Shown: in pieces, positions 26,645 through 35,270 of the stretch
Numbering within the stretch: position 1 is the first letter of the stretch
How the letters are laid out: every line of letters begins with the position of its first letter
Assembly (NCBI RefSeq): GCF_014649335.1
Contig: NZ_BMSV01000008.1
Span: 186,001 to 250,000 of the forward strand
Direction of reading: 5' to 3'
DNA: 64,000 nucleotides
Origin: Streptomyces roseolilacinus
GTDB taxonomy: Bacteria > Actinomycetota > Actinomycetes > Streptomycetales > Streptomycetaceae
The notes under the pieces: model-generated
What the model saw: only the letters and a program-made list of their open reading frames with translations
Database searches by the model: none
Told to the model about the DNA's origin: nothing
Position numbers and translations under genes: made by a program

Positions 26645-27520
26645 GTGACCGAGGCCCCCGACCACCCCGCGCCGCCCCCTCCCGGCGGGGTCCTGTGGAG
26701 CCTCACGGGCGACGTCCGCGCCCTGCTCATGCTGCCCTCGGCGTTCGTCCTCCAGGTCGCCCACCCGGCCGTCGGCGCGGGCGTCGACGAGCACTCCGTC
26801 TTCCGCACCGACCCGTGGGGCCGCGCCGAGCGCTCCCTGCGCTCCCTGCAGCTGTGGGTGTACGGGGGAGAGGCCGCCGCCGAGGAGGGCCGGCGCCTGC
26901 GCCGGGCGCACCGCGCGATCCGCGGCACCGATGCGCACGGCCGCTCGTACCACGCCCTGGACCCGGCGGTCTACGCCTGGGTCCACGCCACCGGCTTCCC
27001 CGTCCACCGCCACGCGGCCCGCTACCTCGTCCGCCCCATGACCGAGGAGCAGGAGCGCCGCTTCTACGCCGAGTGGCTCCAGGTCGGCCGGATCCTCGGC
27101 ATCCGCGACCGCGACATGCCGCAGACCGTCGAGGAGTTCTGGCCCTACTACCGCAAGGTCCTCGCCGACGAGGTCGAGGCGACCGCCGTCGTCCGCGAGC
27201 TGCTGGCCACCGACGTCCCGCTGCCGCCGCCCGACCGCGGGCCCCTGCCGCTCCGCCTCCTGCTGCGCCCGCTGTGGCCCCTGCTGTGGCCGCGCTTCGC
27301 ACGCTTCCGCGCCTTCGTCGCCGTGGGGTTCCTGCCGCCCGAGGCGCGGGAGGCGATCGGCCTGGAGTGGTCGGACGCCCAGGAGCGCAGGCTGCGCCTC
27401 CTGGCCCGGGTCGTGCGGGCCGTCGTGCCCGCACTCCCCGAGCGGCTGCGCTACCTCCCGCGGGCCCGGGAGGCGCGCCGCGCCCACCGGCTCAGCCGGG
27501 CAGGCCGCCCCGCGCGATGA
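26645..27520 (+). CDS. DUF2236 / MpaB-family oxygenase-like protein
   Basis: A 291-residue protein with the family pattern: LLMLPSAFVLQVAHPAVGAGVDEHS, FRTDPWGRAERSL, HRAIRG, then VYAWVHATGF and a proline/leucine-rich C-terminus. MpaB-type proteins bind haem through conserved His residues; relatives include latex clearing proteins. The exact reaction is unknown. GTG 26645 with GGAGCAG upstream. Its end overlaps the convergent beta-glucosidase gene by 29 bp. Confidence 0.8.
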   Translation: MTEAPDHPAPPPPGGVLWSLTGDVRALLMLPSAFVLQVAHPAVGAGVDEHSVFRTDPWGRAERSLRSLQLWVYGGEAAAEEGRRLRRAHRAIRGTDAHGRSYHALDPAVYAWVHATGFPVHRHAARYLVRPMTEEQERRFYAEWLQVGRILGIRDRDMPQTVEEFWPYYRKVLADEVEATAVVRELLATDVPLPPPDRGPLPLRLLLRPLWPLLWPRFARFRAFVAVGFLPPEAREAIGLEWSDAQERRLRLLARVVRAVVPALPERLRYLPRAREARRAHRLSRAGRPAR

Positions 27521-28907
27521 CGTCCGCGTACCAGCGGGCGCTGTCCTTCGGGGTGCGCCGCTGCGACGCGAAGTCGACGTGGACGATGCCGAACCGCTTG
27601 CCGTAGCCGTACGCCCACTCGAAGTTGTCCAGCAGCGACCACAGGAAGTACCCGCGCACGTCCACGCCGTCCGCGAGGGCCCGGTGCACGGCGGCCAGGT
27701 GCTGGTGCAGGTACGCCACCCGCTCCGGGTCGTGGACGGCGCCGGACGGATCGGCGTAGTCGTCGTACGCCGCGCCGTTCTCGGTGATCACCAGCGGGAC
27801 GTGCGGCAGCTCGTCGCGCAGCCGGGTCAGCAGCTCGTACAGCCCGTCCGCGTCCACCGGCCAGTCCATCGCGGTGCGCGGCCCCGGCGCGGGCTCGAAC
27901 CGGACGTGCCCCTCGGCGCCCGGCCAGGGCGACGGCCCCTCGTGGGTGCCGGCCGCGACGACCGTGGGGGAGTAGTAGTTGATCCCCAGCGAGTCGACGG
28001 GCGCGGACGCCGCCTCCAGGTCGCCGTCCCGGACGAACGACCAGTCCGTCAGCGCCGCCGTGTCCGCGACCAGGTCCTCGGGCAGCCGCCCGTGGAACAC
28101 CGGGTCGAGGAACACCCGGTTGCCGAGCGCGTCGACCCGCCGCGCCGCGTCCCGGTCCGCGTCCGACCCGGTCAGCGGCCGCACCGCGTGCAGGTTCAGC
28201 GTCAGCGACACCTCCGCCGACGCGGGCAGCGCCGCCCGCAGCGCCCGTACCGCGAGGCCGTGCGCCAGGTTGAAGTGGTGCGCGGCGCGCAGGGAGGCGG
28301 CCGGGTCCGTACGGCCGGGGGCGTGCACCCCGGAGGCGTACCCGAGGAACGCGGCGCACCACGGCTCGTTCAGCGTCGTCCAGGTGGCGACCCGGTCGCC
28401 CAGCGCGCCGGCCGTCAGCGCCGCGTACTCGGCGAACCGCTCGGCCGTGTCCCGGTGCGGCCAGCCGCCGGGGCCGTCGGCGGACGGGGTCTCCAGCTCC
28501 TGCGGCAGGTCCCAGTGGTACAGCGTGGCGACCGGGCGGATGCCCGCCCCGCGCAGCTCGTCCGTCAGCCGGCGGTAGAAGTCCAGGCCCTTCTGCGAGG
28601 CCGGGCCGCTCCCGGTGGGCTGCACGCGGGACCAGGAGACGGAGAAGCGGTAGTCGGTGACGCCGAGGTCCCGCATCAGCGCGACGTCCTCGGCCATCCG
28701 GTGGTAGTGGTCGGCGGCGATGTCGCCCGTGTCGCCGTTGCGCACCTTGCCGGGCGTACGGCTGAAGGTGTCCCAGATGGACGGGGTCCGGCCGTCCTCG
28801 GCGGCGGCGCCCTCGATCTGGTAGGCGGCGGTGGCGGTGCCCCAGCGGAAGCCGGCGGGGAAGGCGCGCCCCGCGGCCGGGCGGAGCCGTGCGTCGACAG
28901 CGGTCAT
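27492..28907 (-). CDS. GH1 beta-glucosidase of the beta-1,3-glucan locus
   Basis: A 471-residue GH1 enzyme without a signal peptide, so cytoplasmic. FPAGFRWGTATAAYQIEGA opens the barrel, TTLNEPWCAAFLGY carries the acid/base Glu and VITENGAAYDD the nucleophile Glu; FLWSLLDNFEWAYGY is the aglycone-site block. It would cleave imported beta-gluco-oligosaccharides to glucose. It is the last gene of the permease operon (49 nt after the second permease) and so probably under the same LacI repressor. ATG 28907. Confidence 0.93.
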   Translation of the reverse strand: MTAVDARLRPAAGRAFPAGFRWGTATAAYQIEGAAAEDGRTPSIWDTFSRTPGKVRNGDTGDIAADHYHRMAEDVALMRDLGVTDYRFSVSWSRVQPTGSGPASQKGLDFYRRLTDELRGAGIRPVATLYHWDLPQELETPSADGPGGWPHRDTAERFAEYAALTAGALGDRVATWTTLNEPWCAAFLGYASGVHAPGRTDPAASLRAAHHFNLAHGLAVRALRAALPASAEVSLTLNLHAVRPLTGSDADRDAARRVDALGNRVFLDPVFHGRLPEDLVADTAALTDWSFVRDGDLEAASAPVDSLGINYYSPTVVAAGTHEGPSPWPGAEGHVRFEPAPGPRTAMDWPVDADGLYELLTRLRDELPHVPLVITENGAAYDDYADPSGAVHDPERVAYLHQHLAAVHRALADGVDVRGYFLWSLLDNFEWAYGYGKRFGIVHVDFASQRRTPKDSARWYADVIARGGLPG

Positions 28908-28956
28908 GAGGAGGGAACTCCCGGGAGTCGGAGGGGAAGGGGAAGGGGGGCGGGGG

Positions 28957-29793
28957 TCAGCCCTTGACCGCGCCCTGCATGATGCCGCCGACGATCTGCC
29001 GGCCCAGCAGGCCGAAGACCAGCAGCACGGGCAGCGTGCCCAGCAGCGTGCCCGCCATGATCACGGACTGGTCGTGGACGTAGCCGCCGCCGAGCTGGCG
29101 CAGCGCGACCTGCACGGTCGGGTTCTGCGACGACAGGGCGACGATCGGCCAGAAGAAGTCGTTCCAGGCGGCCATGAACGTCAGCAGTCCGAGCACGGCC
29201 ATGCCGGGCCGCGCGATCGGCACCACGATCGACCAGAAGATCCGCGCGGTCGACGCCCCATCGACCCGCGCCGCCTCGATCAGCTCGTCCGGCAGGGCCT
29301 GCACCAGGAACTGCCGCATGAAGAACACCCCGAACGCCGAGACCAGGCCCGGCAGGATCACCGACTGGAGCTGGTTCACCCAACTCAGCTCGGCGATCAC
29401 CATGAACAGCGGGATCACCCCGAGCTGCGGCGGGATCATCATCGTGCCGACCGTGACCGCGAGGAGCGCGCCCCGGCCGCGGAAGCGCAGCTTGGCGAAG
29501 GCGAACCCGGCGAGCGTGCAGCACAGCACGGTGCCGACGGTGATGGACCCGGACACGATCAGCGAGTTGACCAGCGCCGTGCCGATGTCGGCCTCCTCCA
29601 TCACCGCCTCGATGTTGCGGATCAGGTTCGGGCCCGGCAGCAGCGACGGCGGCACCTGGGCCAGGTCGGCGTTGGACCGGCTGGCGGCGACGATCGTCCA
29701 GTAGAACGGGAAGGCCGAGACGAGGACGGCGAGGATCAGGATCGCGTACGCGACCTTGCCGCCGTGCAGCGTGCGCCCCGCGCGCGTGGTCAT
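28957..29793 (-). CDS. Sugar ABC transporter permease (CUT1, MalG/CebG-type)
   Basis: A 278-residue inner-membrane permease with six predicted helices and the EAA loop ELIEAARVDGASTARIFWSI followed by PIARPG, which docks the ATPase. ATG 29793 overlaps the upstream permease stop (ATGA), indicating coupling. Works with the adjacent permease and lipoprotein to import oligosaccharides. No ATPase gene is present, so a shared MsiK-like ATPase encoded elsewhere is expected. Confidence 0.93.
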   Translation of the reverse strand: MTTRAGRTLHGGKVAYAILILAVLVSAFPFYWTIVAASRSNADLAQVPPSLLPGPNLIRNIEAVMEEADIGTALVNSLIVSGSITVGTVLCCTLAGFAFAKLRFRGRGALLAVTVGTMMIPPQLGVIPLFMVIAELSWVNQLQSVILPGLVSAFGVFFMRQFLVQALPDELIEAARVDGASTARIFWSIVVPIARPGMAVLGLLTFMAAWNDFFWPIVALSSQNPTVQVALRQLGGGYVHDQSVIMAGTLLGTLPVLLVFGLLGRQIVGGIMQGAVKG

Positions 29794-30761
29794 CGACCGG
29801 CCTCCTTGCGGGAACGGCGGCGCGCGAACAGGGCGTTGGCCCCGACGAGCACCACGATGAGCAGGAACATCACCCAGGCGATGGCCGCGGCCCGCCCCAG
29901 GTGGAAGAAGCCCCAGCCCTGCTCGTACATGTAGAGGCCGAGCGTCTGGTACTGGTGCGAGATGCCGCCGGAGACGGAGCCCTCGTAGAGCAGCGGCTCA
30001 CCGAACAGCTGGGTGGCGCCGATCGTCGACACGACGACGGTGAAGACGATGGTCGGCCGCAGCCCCGGCAGCGTCACGTGCAGGAACTGCCGCCAGCGGG
30101 AGGCCCCGTCCATCTCGGCGGCCTCGTACAGCTCGCTCGGGATCGACTGCATGCCGGCCAGGTAGATCAGCGCGTTGTAGCCGGTCCAGCGCCAGACGAC
30201 GATCGTCGAGACGGCGACCTGCGAGGCGACCGTCCCGGTCTGCCAGTCCACCGGGCCGATCCCGACCAGTCCGAGGACGTAGTTGACCAGGCCGAAGTCG
30301 TGGCCGAAGAGCTGCGCGAAGACGAGCGTCGCCGCGGCGACGGAGGTGGCGTACGGCAGGAGCATCGCCGTGCGGAAGAAGGTCCGCCCGCGCAGCTTGT
30401 AGTTGAGCAGGTGCGCCAGGCCCAGCGCCATGACGAGCTGCGGGACCGTGGACAGCACGCCGATGGTGAACGTGTTGCGCAGCGAGGTCCAGAAGAACTC
30501 GTCGGCGAACAGCGCCGTGTAGTTGCCGAGTCCGCGCCACTCCATGTCGCCGGGGGTCTGCAGCTCGACCCGGTAGAGCGACACGAAGGCGGTGTACACG
30601 AGCGGGAAGAGCCCGAAGGCGGCGAAGAGGGTGAAGAAGGGGGCGATGTAGGCGTACGGCGAGACGGTCGCCCAGACCCGGCGCGCCGCCGAGGGCCGGG
30701 CGGCCTCGTCGGGGGGCGGGGTCGGCGGCGCGGCGGTGCCCGCCGGAGCGGTCAGGGTCAC
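29790..30761 (-). CDS. Sugar ABC transporter permease (CUT1, MalF/CebF-type)
   Basis: A 323-residue permease with a Pro-rich N-terminus, six helices and the EAA loop SELYEAAEMDGASRWRQF then TLPGLRP. I start it at GTG 30761 (GAAGGG upstream); the frame extends upstream to 30860, but that region forms a strong hairpin between this gene and the lipoprotein gene. Forms the heteromeric channel with the next permease. Confidence 0.92.
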   Translation of the reverse strand: MTLTAPAGTAAPPTPPPDEAARPSAARRVWATVSPYAYIAPFFTLFAAFGLFPLVYTAFVSLYRVELQTPGDMEWRGLGNYTALFADEFFWTSLRNTFTIGVLSTVPQLVMALGLAHLLNYKLRGRTFFRTAMLLPYATSVAAATLVFAQLFGHDFGLVNYVLGLVGIGPVDWQTGTVASQVAVSTIVVWRWTGYNALIYLAGMQSIPSELYEAAEMDGASRWRQFLHVTLPGLRPTIVFTVVVSTIGATQLFGEPLLYEGSVSGGISHQYQTLGLYMYEQGWGFFHLGRAAAIAWVMFLLIVVLVGANALFARRRSRKEAGR

Positions 30762-30812
30762 GGTGCGGCCCTTCGGGAGGTCGGTGGGTCGGTGGGTCGG
30801 GACGAGGGGGAG

Positions 30813-30845
30813 GGCCCCGCCGGGCGGGCAGCGCCCGGCGGGGCC
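30813..30845 (-). promoter_or_regulatory. Intra-operon hairpin between binding-protein and permease genes
   Basis: A perfect 14-bp stem GGCCCCGCCGGGCG / CGCCCGGCGGGGCC with a 5-nt loop lies in the 95 nt between the lipoprotein stop and the first permease start. Such hairpins raise binding-protein yield over permease by partial termination or mRNA protection. Confidence 0.65.
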
Positions 30846-30856
30846 GGCGCCTTGGG

Positions 30857-32161
30857 TCACCCCATGACGTTGTCGACGCCCTTCTTCGCGTTGGCCCAGG
30901 CCTTGTCCGGGGCGGTGCCCTTGCGCTCCACCTCGCTCAGCGCGTTGGTGATCTGGTCGGCGACGTTCTTGTCGTGCACGCCGAGGATCTGGACCGGCGC
31001 CTCCTTCGCGGCGTCACCGAAGATCCGCCCGATGGGCGCGTCGGAGAAGTACGGGTCCTTGGCGTCGGCGACCTTGGCGATGGCGCCGGTCGAGGAGGGG
31101 AAGTTGCCCTGCTTCTCGAAGAGCTTGGCCTGCTGCTCGGGCGCCGTCAGCCACTTGATCAGCTCGTACGCCTCCTTCTTGTGCTTCGCCGCGCGCGGCA
31201 CCGCCAGGTAGGAGCCGCCCCAGTTGCCGGCGCCGCCGGGCAGCTTGGCGATGTCCCACTTGCCCTTGCCCGCTTCGCCGGCCTGGCCCTTGATGTAGCC
31301 GAGCATCCAGGCGGGGCACGGGATGGTCGCGAAGGACCCGGCGGCGAACGCCTGGTTCCACTGCGGCGACCACTGGTCGAGCTTGGCGCTCAGCCCCGCG
31401 CGGGCGGCCGTGGTCGCGGCGTCCCAGGCGGCCTTGACGGCCGGGTTCTCCTCGTAGACCAGCTTGCCGGAGGCGTCGTAGTACCGCTCCTCCTCCTGGC
31501 CGATCATGATCGTGTAGAGGCTGCCGACGCTGTCCAGCCAGGCGCTCTTGGCGGGGGCCTTCGCCTTGTACTGCTTGCCGAGCTCCAGGTACCCGTCCCA
31601 GGTGGCCCACTTCCTGGCGAGCTCCTCGCGGTCCGTGGGCAGGCCGGCCTGCTCGAACAGGTCGGTGCGGTAGCACATGGCCTCCGGGCCGACGTCGGTG
31701 CCCAGGCCCAGCACGCGGCCGTCCTTGGTGGTGGCCGCCGACCACTTGGCCTCGGCGAACTGGTCCTTGAGGTCCTTGGCGCCGTACTTGCCGAGGTCCT
31801 CGAACTTGTCGGCCTGCTGCTGGGTGACGGAGGCGATGCGCCCGACCTCGATGCCCTGGACGTCGGCGAGCCCGCCGCCGCCCGCGAGCCGGGTCTGCAG
31901 GGACTTCCAGTAGTCCTGCTCGTCCTCGGTGTCGGTCTGCTTGATCGTGATGCCGGGGTGGAGCCTCTCGTACTCGGCGTACAGCCCGGCCTCCTTGTAG
32001 CCGAACGAGCCGAACAGGTCGACGGTGATCGTGACCTTGCCGCCCGCGGCGTCGGACGAACCGTCCGACGCGCCGGATCCGCAGGCGGCGAGCAGGGCTC
32101 CGGTGAGCGCGACCGCACCGAGTCGGACGGCGGCCCTTCTGGCGGCTCGGGCGATGGGCAT
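30857..32161 (-). CDS. Extracellular sugar-binding lipoprotein (CUT1, CebE-like)
   Basis: A 434-residue solute-binding protein with a lipoprotein signal (RRAAVRLGAVALTGALLAAC, lipobox LAAC near residue 27). Downstream are typical family-1 blocks such as VTITVDLFGSFGYKE and CPAWMLGYIKGQ. It captures oligosaccharides, most likely laminari-oligosaccharides given the divergent beta-1,3-glucanase. ATG 32161 with GGGAGG upstream. Its control region carries a LacI palindrome (32203-32216). Confidence 0.93.
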   Translation of the reverse strand: MPIARAARRAAVRLGAVALTGALLAACGSGASDGSSDAAGGKVTITVDLFGSFGYKEAGLYAEYERLHPGITIKQTDTEDEQDYWKSLQTRLAGGGGLADVQGIEVGRIASVTQQQADKFEDLGKYGAKDLKDQFAEAKWSAATTKDGRVLGLGTDVGPEAMCYRTDLFEQAGLPTDREELARKWATWDGYLELGKQYKAKAPAKSAWLDSVGSLYTIMIGQEEERYYDASGKLVYEENPAVKAAWDAATTAARAGLSAKLDQWSPQWNQAFAAGSFATIPCPAWMLGYIKGQAGEAGKGKWDIAKLPGGAGNWGGSYLAVPRAAKHKKEAYELIKWLTAPEQQAKLFEKQGNFPSSTGAIAKVADAKDPYFSDAPIGRIFGDAAKEAPVQILGVHDKNVADQITNALSEVERKGTAPDKAWANAKKGVDNVMG

Positions 32162-32202
32162 GGGAAGCCTCCCTTGGCTTCGATCGAGCGGTGACCATTC
32201 GT

Positions 32203-32216
32203 TGAGAGCGCTCTCA
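32203..32216. promoter_or_regulatory. LacI operator 1 (TGAGAGCGCTCTCA)
   Basis: A perfect 14-bp palindrome upstream of the binding-lipoprotein gene. It differs from the known CebR/CelR box TGGGAGCGCTCCCA at two symmetric positions. On the minus strand a -35 TTGACG (32259-32254) and a weak -10 CACGCT with 18-bp spacing put it just after the transcription start, a roadblock position. Confidence 0.85.
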
Positions 32217-32315
32217 CAAATGTGGGGGGAGCGTGCCCCGGCGGGCCGTGTCGCGTCAAGGCTCGAACGGATAACGGCCGTGGGCCGCCCCCAACTCCCC
32301 GCCGTGTCGCTTGTA

Positions 32316-32345
32316 TTGACAGCCATGTTTCAGGAGTTTTACGTT
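32316..32345 (+). promoter_or_regulatory. Promoter of the GH81 gene
   Basis: -35 TTGACA (32316-32321), 18-bp spacer, -10 TACGTT (32340-32345). The predicted start lies near 32352, immediately before operator 2. Confidence 0.6.
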
Positions 32346-32354
32346 CCAGGCATC

Positions 32355-32368
32355 TGAGAGCGCTCTCG
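32355..32368. promoter_or_regulatory. LacI operator 2 (TGAGAGCGCTCTCG)
   Basis: Thirteen of 14 bases match operator 1, only the last base differing. It lies downstream of the GH81 promoter and 38 nt before the ATG. Confidence 0.8.
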
Positions 32369-32405
32369 AATGCTTTCCGCCACCCTCACCACTGAGGTGA
32401 CCCCC

Positions 32406-35174
32406 ATGAGAACCCCCCGCTCAGGCGTCGTCGCCCTGGCCGCGGCCCTGGCCGCCGTCGGCCTCACGGGCCCGGCCGCCGCCCCCGCGGCGGCCGCCAC
32501 CGTCCCGGTCGGCGCCGGCAGCCACTCCGACACCCGCCCGCCCGGCACCACCGGACCGACCACCGACACCGGCACCCCCGTCACGCCCAAGGTCACCCCG
32601 GCCGCCCAGGGCAGACCGGTCCCCACCAACGACTGGTGGTCGTCCCTCGCCTTCCAGCGCTACGGCGGCAACCCGTACTCCACCCCCATGTACGGCCACC
32701 CGCTGACCTACCAGGCCACCGCCGCCGGCCTCGACGTCGGCTACCCGACCACCCCGGCCGTCGTCGGGGACGGCCGGCAGTACGAGTTCGCCCACAAACG
32801 CGACCTCACCCTCGGCCTGACCGGCCTCAACGCGCCCGACACCAAGGCCGACGCCTGGTCCGACTGGACCGTCACCCCCTACTGGTCCGACGGCGCCCGC
32901 ACCCTGCGCACCACCATCGGCCACGGCCTGCCCTTCGTGTACGCCAAGGGCACCGGCGGCGACGCCCGCGTCACCACCGCCTCCGCGCCGACCGTCTTCG
33001 CCGACCAGGGCAACGTCCTCGGCATCACCGTCGCCGGCCACCACTACGCGCTGTTCGCGCCGACCGGCGCGGACTGGACGGTCTCCGGCTCGACCCTCAC
33101 CGCGGGCCTGGCCGGCAAGGACTACTTCTCGCTCGCCGTGCTGCCCTCCACCGGGGCGCTGGCCACGTTCAGGAAGTACGCGTACAGCTTCGTCACCGGC
33201 TCCCAGGCGAGCTGGAGCACGAGCGGCGGCACCGTCCGGGCCACCTACGCGCTCACCACCCAGCCGCAGGAGGGCACCGAGACGGGCACCCTCCAGGCGC
33301 TCTACCGCCACCAGTGGCTGCACACCGCGGACCCGCTCACCGCGTACACGTACGTCTCCCCGCGCGGCACCATGAAGGTCCGCGAGTCCCGCACCTTCAC
33401 CACCAGCCAGCGCGCCGCCTCCGTCCTGCCCGCCCTCCCCAAGGCGTCCGGCACCGACGCGGCCCGGCTGCGCGGCTACCTGAACGAGGTCGTGGGCGCC
33501 CCCGACCCGTTCTCCGGCGCCACCGACACGTACTGGACCGGCAAGGCCCTCGGCCGGCTCGCCCAGCTCGTCCCGGTCGCCGAGCAGATCGGCGAGACCG
33601 GCGTCCGCGACCGCCTCCTCGGACTGCTGAAGGGCCGCCTCCAGGAGTGGTTCACCGCGGGCGGCGCCTCCGAGTTCAGCTACGACCGCACCTGGCGGAC
33701 CCTGACCGGCTACCCCGCCTCGTACGGCAGCGACAGCGAGCTCAACGACCACCACTTCCACTACTCGTACTACGTGTACGCGGCGGCCGTCGTCGCCCAG
33801 TACGACCCGGCCTGGGCCGCCGACTCGGCGTGGGGCGGCATGGTGAAGACCCTCGTCCGGGACGCCGCCAACCCCAGCCGCACCGACTCCGCCTTCCCCT
33901 TCCTGCGCGGCTTCGACGTGTACGCCGGGCACAGCTGGGCCTCCGGCCACCAGGGCTTCGCCGCGGGCAACAACCAGGAGTCGTCCTCGGAGTCCACCAA
34001 CCTCAGCGCCGGCCTCGTCCTGTGGGGCGCCGCGACGGGCGACACCTCCCTGCGCGACCTCGGCGTCTACCTCCTCACCACCGAGTCCGAGGCGATCAGC
34101 CAGTACTGGTTCGACGCCGACCAGCAGGTCTTCCCCGCCTCCTTCGGCCACGACACGGTCGGCATGGTGTGGGGGAGCGGCGGCGCGTACTCCACCTGGT
34201 GGACCGCCAACCCCGAGGAGATCCACGGCATCAACGTCCTGCCGGTGACCGGCGGCTCCCTGCACCTGGCCGCCCGCAAGGACGCGATCCGCCGCAACAT
34301 CGCCGAGATGGAGCGCGAGAACGGCGGCCCGGCCGTCGAGTGGCGCGACGTCCTGTGGGAGTTCCAGTCGCTCGCCGACCCGGCGGCCGCCAAGTCCCGC
34401 TGGGACGCGGGCCACGCCGCGTACACCCCGGAGCAGGGCGAGTCGAAGGCGCACACGTACCACTGGCTGACCACCCTGGACACCCTCGGCGCGCCCGACC
34501 CGTCCGTGACGGGCGACCTGCCGACGTCGGCGGTCTTCACCAAGGGCACGGTACGGACGTACGCGGCGCACAACCACGGCTCCACCGCCCGCACCGTCAC
34601 CTTCTCCGACGGCGCGAAGCTCACCGTCCCGGCCCGCTCCACCGCCACCGGCACCGGGACCGGCGGCACGGACCCGGGCCAGCCCGGACCCTCCACCGGG
34701 AACACGTTCCAGCTGCGCACCGGCGGCGCGCTGACCACCGCGACCGACGGCACGGCCGGCGCCGACACGATCGCCTCGGCCTCCGGCGGCAACCACGACG
34801 GAACCCCGCACCTGCCGCTCGTCTACGAGGCGAAGGGCGTCCACGGCACCCTCCGGCCGGGCGCGGCCACGGCGTTCCGCCTCCAGGTCGACGCGGGCAC
34901 CAATGTCGCCCTCGGCCAGCAGGCGCGGGTCAGCTACGACCTGACGGGCGACGGGACGTTCGACCGCACGGAGACGTACCAGTACTTCGCGACGGACCCG
35001 GTGACGGGCTGGGAGGAGTACACCCAGGCGCGCGGCCTGAAGGCGGCCACCGGCACGCTCGGCGACCTCCGGGGCGGCACGGTCCGCCTGGAGGTGTGGC
35101 ACGCCATCGGCAACGGCACGGCCCGCCTCCAGACGGGCACGGACCGCTCGGTCCTGGTCATCCCGTACGCGTGA
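32406..35174 (+). CDS. Secreted GH81 endo-beta-1,3-glucanase with CBM56-like domain
   Basis: A 922-residue secreted enzyme. Signal peptide at residues 1-33 (RSGVVALAAALAAVGLTGPAAAPAAAA). The GH81 catalytic region runs from about 70 to 720: PTNDWWSSLAFQRYGG, the SDSELNDHHFHYSYY block with catalytic Asp, and NNQESSSESTNLSAGL with the acidic pair. A Gly/Thr linker (about 750-770) leads to a C-terminal CBM56-like beta-1,3-glucan-binding module (FQLRTGGALTTATDG to the end). It would cut laminarin, callose or fungal wall glucan into oligosaccharides for the divergent transporter. ATG 32406 with GAGGTGA upstream; ATG 32370 is an alternative. Confidence 0.92.
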   Translation: MRTPRSGVVALAAALAAVGLTGPAAAPAAAATVPVGAGSHSDTRPPGTTGPTTDTGTPVTPKVTPAAQGRPVPTNDWWSSLAFQRYGGNPYSTPMYGHPLTYQATAAGLDVGYPTTPAVVGDGRQYEFAHKRDLTLGLTGLNAPDTKADAWSDWTVTPYWSDGARTLRTTIGHGLPFVYAKGTGGDARVTTASAPTVFADQGNVLGITVAGHHYALFAPTGADWTVSGSTLTAGLAGKDYFSLAVLPSTGALATFRKYAYSFVTGSQASWSTSGGTVRATYALTTQPQEGTETGTLQALYRHQWLHTADPLTAYTYVSPRGTMKVRESRTFTTSQRAASVLPALPKASGTDAARLRGYLNEVVGAPDPFSGATDTYWTGKALGRLAQLVPVAEQIGETGVRDRLLGLLKGRLQEWFTAGGASEFSYDRTWRTLTGYPASYGSDSELNDHHFHYSYYVYAAAVVAQYDPAWAADSAWGGMVKTLVRDAANPSRTDSAFPFLRGFDVYAGHSWASGHQGFAAGNNQESSSESTNLSAGLVLWGAATGDTSLRDLGVYLLTTESEAISQYWFDADQQVFPASFGHDTVGMVWGSGGAYSTWWTANPEEIHGINVLPVTGGSLHLAARKDAIRRNIAEMERENGGPAVEWRDVLWEFQSLADPAAAKSRWDAGHAAYTPEQGESKAHTYHWLTTLDTLGAPDPSVTGDLPTSAVFTKGTVRTYAAHNHGSTARTVTFSDGAKLTVPARSTATGTGTGGTDPGQPGPSTGNTFQLRTGGALTTATDGTAGADTIASASGGNHDGTPHLPLVYEAKGVHGTLRPGAATAFRLQVDAGTNVALGQQARVSYDLTGDGTFDRTETYQYFATDPVTGWEEYTQARGLKAATGTLGDLRGGTVRLEVWHAIGNGTARLQTGTDRSVLVIPYA

Positions 35175-35180
35175 ACCCCG

Positions 35181-35268
35181 CCCGCGCGTGGATCCCGCTC
35201 ACGCGCGGGCCCCGTCCGCGCGTGGACCCCGTCCGGCGCGCGGGCCCCGTCCGGGGTCCGCGCGCCGG
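35181..35268. terminator. Double hairpin between convergent GH81 and lacI-family genes
   Basis: CCCGCGCGTG / CACGCGCGGG (35181-35190 with 35200-35209) starts 7 nt after the GH81 stop. A second set, GGACCCCG / CGGGGTCC (35224-35259) and CCGGCGCGCGG / CCGCGCGCCGG (35233-35268), faces the repressor gene. Confidence 0.65.
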
Positions 35269-35270
35269 GC

